64,000 nt of DNA, from positions 1 through 64,000 of the forward strand of contig CALVEZ010000009.1 in NCBI GenBank assembly GCA_944326695.1. Reading direction: 5' to 3'. The notes beneath the pieces were generated by a model. The model searched no databases. It had not been told where the DNA came from and saw only the letters and a program-made list of their open reading frames with translations. Origin of the DNA: Candidatus Bilophila faecipullorum (GTDB taxonomy: Bacteria > Desulfobacterota > Desulfovibrionia > Desulfovibrionales > Desulfovibrionaceae). The translations under genes and the position numbers were made by a program. Within the stretch, counting starts at the first letter, position 1. Every line of letters starts with the position of its first letter. Positions 59,224 through 64,000 of the stretch are shown piece by piece.

Positions 59224-60729
59224 CTAATCCATGTTAATCACGGCAACCTTGCCGGTTTCAGCGTGCAGCACGTGCACGGCACAACCCAGTCACGGGTCAA
59301 AGGCGCGGATGAGCCGCGCCACGTTGACGGGATTTTCGATGTCCGGCACGGGCACCCCGATGAGGGCTTCCTCCAGAGCGCCGCGCATCCCGGTGTCGTT
59401 GCGGGGAGCGCAGTTCCACAGCGTCGCGGAAACGATCTGATAGCGGTCGATCTTGCCGTTACGCACCTTGGTAAAGTGCATGAGCGAGCCGCGGGGCGCT
59501 TCGGTGAAGCCGAAGCCTTCGGCATCCTGCATCTGCGGCGTGGAGAAGGTTTCTTCGTCGGGCCGCACTTCCTTGAGGAAGCCTTCGATGGCCCCGAGCA
59601 TGAGGTAGGTTTCCTCGGCGCGGGCGACGTGGCGGCCCAGCAGCGAGAAGGCGAGGTCCTCGCCCATGTCGCGGAAGTTCACCACGTCCAGACCGAAGTA
59701 TTCCTTGAACAGCTTCTGGCCGATGGGAGAAAGGGGCTTGTTGTTCACCCACATGCGCGCCAGAGGGCCAACTTCCATGGGCTTGCCGTTGTAGAGGGGA
59801 GCCTTGACGAAGCTGTAGGCGCCCTTCTTGTCCACCTCAAGCACGTTCTCGCCCTTGGTGAAGGGCTGGCCGGACGTGGAATCGGCAAACCACGAATACT
59901 TCACGTCCTCGGTCACCTTGCGCACGTCGAAGGGCATATCCTTGCCGTCCTGATACGCGCCGGGCTTGAAGAGGTAGTCCTTGCCCTCGTCGTCGAGCGG
60001 GAAGACGCCCACGCACAGCGCGTTGCGGTAGCCCTGCCCGAAGGTGCCGAGGTCCTTGTACTGGCTGCCCACGAGGTAGACGACGGGGAGATATTTTTCC
60101 TCAATGAACTTGCGGACCTTCTTGAAGCGGGCCGCGTATTCGACGAGCTTTTCCTTGGTGGGGATTTCCGCCGCGCCGCCCGCGAGGATGCCGTGCACAT
60201 GCGGCATACGGCCTCCGAAAAGGGCAACCATCTCATGGCACACGGCGCGCACTTCCAGCGCCTCCACGTACTGGTCGACGCCCACGGCGTTGACCTCCGG
60301 AGACAGACGCAGGTCGGGCTTGGCGTAGCGCGGCATGAAGGGCGCAGTGTCCGGCCCCTGAATGAAGTCCTGACCCGCCAGATGATAGAAATGCAGCAAG
60401 TGGGACTGGAGATAGTTGGCGCCGAGGATCAGGTTGCGGGTGGCGCGTCCGTTGGGGGGGACGGCCGTGCCGCTGGCCTTTTCAAGGGCGATGCTGGCGG
60501 CCGTGGCGTGCGCGGTGGGGCAGACGCCGCAGATGCGCTGGACGATCTGGGCCGCATCGCGGGGATGGCGACCGCGCAGGATGGACTCGAAACCGCGGTA
60601 CATGCCGCCGGTGAGTTTCGCGTCCACGACCTTGCCGTTTTCGACCACGACCTCGGCCTTGAGATGGCCCTCGATACGGGTCACCGGATCAATGGCTATC
60701 GTGGTTTTCTTCTGGGTATCTTCTGCCAT
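59224..60729 (-). CDS. hysA: [NiFeSe] hydrogenase large subunit, selenocysteine-containing
   Basis: 501 residues when the UGA at 59292-59290 is read as selenocysteine (residue 480). The N-terminal Ni-site pair is RICGVC (C67, C70) in RICGVCPTAHA; the C-terminal pair is U480-x2-C483 in DPULGCAVHVLHAETGKVAV, ending at a TAG (59226-59224). In Cys-type [NiFe] hydrogenases this motif is DPCxxC, so the UGA falls exactly at the active-site cysteine. A SECIS-like hairpin follows. The start ATG at 60729 follows GAGGAG. It oxidises H2 in the periplasm with HysB, passing electrons to cytochrome c3. [NiFeSe] enzymes are usually the more oxygen-tolerant type. Confidence 0.95.
59262..59278 (-). promoter_or_regulatory. 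Bacterial SECIS element in hysA
   Basis: The 17-nt hairpin CGTGCA-CGTGC-TGCACG (6-bp stem, 5-nt loop) begins exactly 11 nt after the UGA codon. The loop contains the GU pair that SelB needs in known bacterial SECIS elements. Confidence 0.88.
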
Positions 60730-60806
60730 AGGGTGGCTCCTCAAAGCGACTTCGCGAGACGTTGGGATAAAGACGCGATCCCGTGGGATCGCCCCGGCCC
60801 GGAAAA

Positions 60807-60954
60807 GGGCCTGAAGCCGTTTTCATTTTGAAACGGCTCCGGCCACACGCAGGTGTGGCCCGCCACAACGTGGCGTGGATTCTGCCAAAAACGACCTTTT
60901 TTGGCAGAATGCCAACGTTGACTTTTGTAAAAGGTCAACGTTCATCTGCTCTAG
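60807..60954. repeat. 148-bp multi-hairpin repeat, copy 2, between hysB and hysA
   Basis: Five successive dyads: GCCGTTTTCATTTTGAAACGGC, GGCCACACGCAGGTGTGGCC, CCACAACGTGG, TTCTGCC...GGCAGAA and AACGTTGACTTTT...AAAGGTCAACGTT. One end coincides with the hysB stop codon (60951-60953). It lies within the 221-base gap of the hysBA operon. Confidence 0.88.
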
Positions 60955-61892
60955 TTGACGTAGAAGGGGGACTGCCCGTCGGGGAACTTCGGAGAGGTGC
61001 ACCCGATGCAGGTGGCGTTGTTGACGCACCAGTTGACCCCGTTGTTCCACTTGCGCTCGAAGGAGTCGCACGCGCTGCGGGGGCCCTTACAACCCACGCT
61101 GAAACGGCAGCCTTCCTTGTCGCTCATGGATTTGACCATCTGCCCGGCTTCAAATTCGGAGAGATGGGGGCAGTTCATGTGCACGTTCTTGAAGAAAGCC
61201 TTGGGCCGCCCGTTGTCGTCGAGGCCGTGCTTGACCAGAAGATTGAGGCTGTTGGTGGCGAGCGCCTGAAGCCCGAGGCTGATGGTGCCGACGATCCAGT
61301 CAGGATGCGGCGGACAGCCGGGGATGTTGATCACGGGCGCGGGGATGCCTTCCTTCTTGAGGTAGGCGGAAACGCCCATCGCTTCGGTTTCGTTGCCCTT
61401 GCCCGCGGGGATGCCCCCGTAGGCCGCACAGGTGCCGATGGCGAGGACGGCGGCGGCGTTGGCGGCCAGCGCCTTGGTCAGCTCGGTCATGGTGATCTCG
61501 TGATGCCCGGCTTCGGCCACCACGCAGCACTTGCCGTCATAGGCCACGGGAATCGCGCCCTCCACGGCAAAGATGTACTGGCCTTTGAACTTTTCGGCCA
61601 CGCGCATCATATGCTCATAGGCGCCCTCGCCTTCCCCGCCCATGACCGTGGGGTGAAATTCGAGGCTGATGATTTTCAGCAGCACATCCGCAATACTCGG
61701 GTGGACGCTGTTGAGCAGCGTCACCGAGCAGCCGGTGCACCCCTGTCCCTGCACCCAGAACACGGGGGGACGTTCGCCACTGAGCGTCTGGGCCAGCGCC
61801 TCATGGATGGCGGGGTGGAACATTTGGGAAACCCCCAGCCCGGCCACCGTGCCCGAGCACAGTTTGACGAAATCTCGTCTGGAAAGAGCCAT
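60951..61892 (-). CDS. hysB: [NiFeSe] hydrogenase small subunit
   Basis: 313 residues. The twin-arginine signal SRRDFVKLCSGTVAGLGVSQ directs export of the folded dimer. Cluster ligands appear in order: GCTGCSVTLLNSVHPS (proximal), then GTCAAYGGIPAGKGNETEAM with PGCPPHPDWI, and the C-terminal groups HMNCPHLSEFEAGQ, CKGPRSACDSFERKWNNGVN and CIGCTSPKFPDGQSPF. It transfers electrons from HysA to cytochrome c3. The ATG follows AAGGAGG. The stop codon lies at the edge of the 148-bp repeat. Confidence 0.95.
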   Translation of the reverse strand: MALSRRDFVKLCSGTVAGLGVSQMFHPAIHEALAQTLSGERPPVFWVQGQGCTGCSVTLLNSVHPSIADVLLKIISLEFHPTVMGGEGEGAYEHMMRVAEKFKGQYIFAVEGAIPVAYDGKCCVVAEAGHHEITMTELTKALAANAAAVLAIGTCAAYGGIPAGKGNETEAMGVSAYLKKEGIPAPVINIPGCPPHPDWIVGTISLGLQALATNSLNLLVKHGLDDNGRPKAFFKNVHMNCPHLSEFEAGQMVKSMSDKEGCRFSVGCKGPRSACDSFERKWNNGVNWCVNNATCIGCTSPKFPDGQSPFYVN

Positions 61893-62001
61893 TGCTGCCT
61901 CCTTGATAAAGGCATGTTAAAACATACGGATATCGATATGCCTTCGGACATGCCCTCCCCTAACGGACAACATGCGACCTGCGGCAAGAGATTCTAAGTG
62001 T

Positions 62002-62028
62002 ATTATACAGCGGGGGAAAACGTGTCAA
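62002..62028 (-). promoter_or_regulatory. Candidate promoter of hysBA
   Basis: On the minus strand TTGACA and TATAAT are both consensus, 15 bases apart (shorter than the optimal 17), about 110 bp upstream of hysB. Confidence 0.6.
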
Positions 62029-62406
62029 TCCGCCGGGGCGCAATCGTAGCACATTATTTTTTAATAGTAACACGAAGACGCCGCCACGTACCCCGGGGAG
62101 GAAGCCTCCTCCCGGTTATCAGATGTATTCCATTCGTACGCAGGCGGAGACGCCCGCAGGTCCCCCGGTACCGGGGCTGGAAACGGGAAACATAGGCGGG
62201 AAGGCCCCTTGCACGGCGATGGGCAGTACGAGGTTCCGAAAAGGTCGTACAGGGGGAAACAAGCCCATCTATCCGGGCTTGCATGGCGGACGGAGCCGAT
62301 GATGCGCGCCTCAGAAATCGGGCACGCGCCGAGGCGACGCGAGGCGCCGTGAGGAATCGGCGGCGGGACAGGAAGCGGCCAGATGGCGGGAAAAACGGGT
62401 GGAACC
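62029..62406. other. Gene-free stretch between hysB and the MATE gene
   Basis: About 380 bases with a GC-rich dyad near 62090-62115 (GGGGAGGAAGCCTCCTCCC). No gene or RNA recognised; frames lack motifs. Confidence 0.45.
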
Positions 62407-63759
62407 TTACGCCTTGCCGCCTTCCTCCGGCCCACGGAAATGCCGCCGGGTGAGGGCGAAAAGCACCGCACCCACGGCCAGCGTGCACAGTTCGGCGCAG
62501 GGAATGGCCGCATAGACCCCCGCATTGCCAAAGAGCGCGGGCAGCAGCATGAGGAAGGCCACGGGGAAAATCAGGCCGCGCAGGATCGCCACTAGCGCCG
62601 AGGCCCCGGCCATGTGCATGGCCGTGAAGAGACTCGCCAGCGCCATGTTCGGCCCGCTGAACAGGAAGGCCACCTTGAACCAGTCCATGAAATCGAGCGT
62701 CACCTCGCCCACCTGCGCGTCCCCGGGCAGGAAAATCTCAATGAGCAAGTCGGGATACAGGGCAAAGGCGGCGTAGAGCACAAGGCCGATGCCGAAGACG
62801 ATGCCGAGTGCCAGCGCGAAGAAACGGCGCACCCGGGCGAAATTGCGCGCCCCGAAGTTCGCGCTGACCAGCGGCGTGAGCGAATCGCTGACCGCATAGC
62901 AGGTCGAGCTTCCAAACCACGCGGCGTAGTTGATGATAGTGAAGGAAGCCACCCCGTAGGGGCCGATGCGCTCGATGAGTATCCAGTTGATCAGCATGAT
63001 GACAATGCCGATGGAAGCCTCGTTGATCAGTTCGGAACTGCCGTTCCACGCGGCGAGCGCCATTTCCCGCCATTCCCCGAGCTTGCGGGTGAAGCGCAGC
63101 TTGGCGGAACGGCCAAAGAAATGCGCCAGCAGCACGCCCGACGAAATGACGTAGGCCGTGCCCGTGGCGTAGGCCGCCCCCTCGACCCCCAGTCCCAGCC
63201 CGGCGATGAAGGCGGCATCAAGCAAGATGTTGATGACGGCGCTCAGCATGAGCCCGCCGGAAGCCAGCGAGGGCCTGCCGTCCACGCGTACGAAATAGGA
63301 CAGCGCAAGGCCCGCCGGAATGATCGGCCCAAAGAACATCAGCCCGCGCAGGTACGCTTCCGCAGGCTGCACGAGGCCGCCCTCCGCACCGAGGAAGAGG
63401 ACCAGTTCGTGGCTATAGACGAGCGTGGCGAGAGCCACGGCGGAACTGATCACGCCAAGGGTCACCAGCGTCTTGGTGAAGACGGCGCAGGCCGCGTCGG
63501 TCCGGCCTTCCCCGAGATATTTCCCCGCGCGCACCGCGCCGCCCGCCGCCAGCATCACACTGATGCTGAAAAAGAACGAGTATACGGGCATAACCAGATT
63601 CAAGGCCGCCAGCGGCAGCGCGCCGACATAACGGCCCACAAAAAAGCCGTCCACCACCGCCGCCGAGGACATGGTGAGCATGGCGAGCGTCCACGGAATG
63701 CAGTAGCGCAAAAACGTCCACACGACAGGGCCGCGCAACATGAGATCAAGACCGTGCAT
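62407..63759 (-). CDS. MATE-family multidrug/sodium antiporter
   Basis: 450 residues and twelve membrane helices in two similar halves. Conserved MATE pieces: TMSSAAVVDGFFVGRYVGAL in the first half, LPLAALNLVMPVYSFFFSIS, and NEASIGIVIMLINWILIERI with FGSSTCYAVSDSLTPLVSANFGARN-type sequence in the second. It exports cationic drugs or metabolites using Na+ or H+. The ATG at 63759 is chosen because GAGGA precedes it; longer upstream frames have no ribosome site. It is not linked to a regulator gene here. Confidence 0.92.
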   Translation of the reverse strand: MHGLDLMLRGPVVWTFLRYCIPWTLAMLTMSSAAVVDGFFVGRYVGALPLAALNLVMPVYSFFFSISVMLAAGGAVRAGKYLGEGRTDAACAVFTKTLVTLGVISSAVALATLVYSHELVLFLGAEGGLVQPAEAYLRGLMFFGPIIPAGLALSYFVRVDGRPSLASGGLMLSAVINILLDAAFIAGLGLGVEGAAYATGTAYVISSGVLLAHFFGRSAKLRFTRKLGEWREMALAAWNGSSELINEASIGIVIMLINWILIERIGPYGVASFTIINYAAWFGSSTCYAVSDSLTPLVSANFGARNFARVRRFFALALGIVFGIGLVLYAAFALYPDLLIEIFLPGDAQVGEVTLDFMDWFKVAFLFSGPNMALASLFTAMHMAGASALVAILRGLIFPVAFLMLLPALFGNAGVYAAIPCAELCTLAVGAVLFALTRRHFRGPEEGGKA

Positions 63760-64000
63760 GGGAATCCTCAAGAGCATGTTTGGGAGGAGAAGGGGCCTCT
63801 TCGAGGCTTCCCTCCTCAAGCCCCTCCCCTGTGCCCCATCGGGGGAAAACGGGAAGGCGGCGCGCAGGGGCTTCTTGCAAGGAAGGCTTCCGGCGGGGAT
63901 GGGGAACCGTCGCCGGAAACAAGGCCCGGACAACGAAAAAAAGAGCGCGTCGGTCGTGAGGCGACGGGCGCGCGGTTCCATTTTCTACCCCATTCCAACC
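63760..64000. other. Leader region of the MATE gene at the window edge
   Basis: Contains an imperfect GAGGAGAAGGGGCCTC hairpin at 63784-63818 with a following AAGCCCCTCCCC, a diverged relative of the dispersed hairpin repeat. No gene. Confidence 0.5.

Noticed and set aside
59290..59292. hysA as a truncated or frameshifted pseudogene ending at the UGA
   Set aside because: The frame after UGA matches the conserved C-terminus of the family, the UGA is at the Sec position of [NiFeSe] enzymes, and a SECIS-like hairpin follows at the correct distance.

Overview
The window looks like a piece of chromosome from an anaerobic, sulfur-respiring member of the Desulfovibrionaceae, most like Bilophila or Desulfovibrio. 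This rests on gene content and high GC, not on any search. The markers are a complete Qrc complex (periplasmic c-type cytochromes to menaquinone), a [NiFeSe] hydrogenase read through an in-frame UGA as selenocysteine, a glycyl-radical enzyme of the sulfonate-lyase type with its activase and a TRAP importer, LPS genes (waaA, a glycosyltransferase) and a HcpR-type operator.

Layout. 1-5700: the N-terminus of a giant repeat adhesin (cut by the window edge), an FMN-binding split-barrel protein behind a CRP/FNR-type site, an orphan sulfonate/nitrate-type binding protein, a beta-hydroxyacid dehydrogenase, a 158-bp mobile repeat and a small cas-less CRISPR array. 5691-7243: a UbiA prenyltransferase overlapping a CPBP protease. 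7490-17304: the glycyl-radical locus, with a sigma54 activator, dctMQP, an amidohydrolase-like protein, the activase and the glycyl-radical enzyme. Both transcription units have a -24/-12 promoter and each has two upstream copies of TGCA-N4-TGCA. 17444-24241: tRNA-Glu, a second copy of the 158-bp repeat, housekeeping genes (ybaK-like, infA, lgt, a cmk-moaC fusion, hisC, hsp20) and an FMN riboswitch with ribB. 25209-50677: mixed housekeeping and envelope genes (M16 peptidase, TetR, PfkB kinase, cutA, nth, phosphatase, YgiQ radical SAM, nucleotidyltransferase-HD fusion, ddl, waaA, RRM protein, ATP-grasp, metY, map). 50974-61892: tRNA-Ser, qrcABCD, cvpA, mazG and hysBA. 62407-63759: a MATE exporter.

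How it fits together: hydrogen or other periplasmic electrons captured by HysAB would pass through c-type cytochromes to Qrc and menaquinone. The TRAP and glycyl-radical locus probably imports an organic acid, most likely a sulfonate, and cleaves it to release sulfite as electron acceptor. That substrate assignment is inference. The window is also rich in non-coding structure: two (AG)n tracts, trinucleotide tracts, a family of long perfect hairpins with a shared tail placed mostly at gene ends, and a 148-bp multi-hairpin repeat, one copy of which sits between hysB and hysA.
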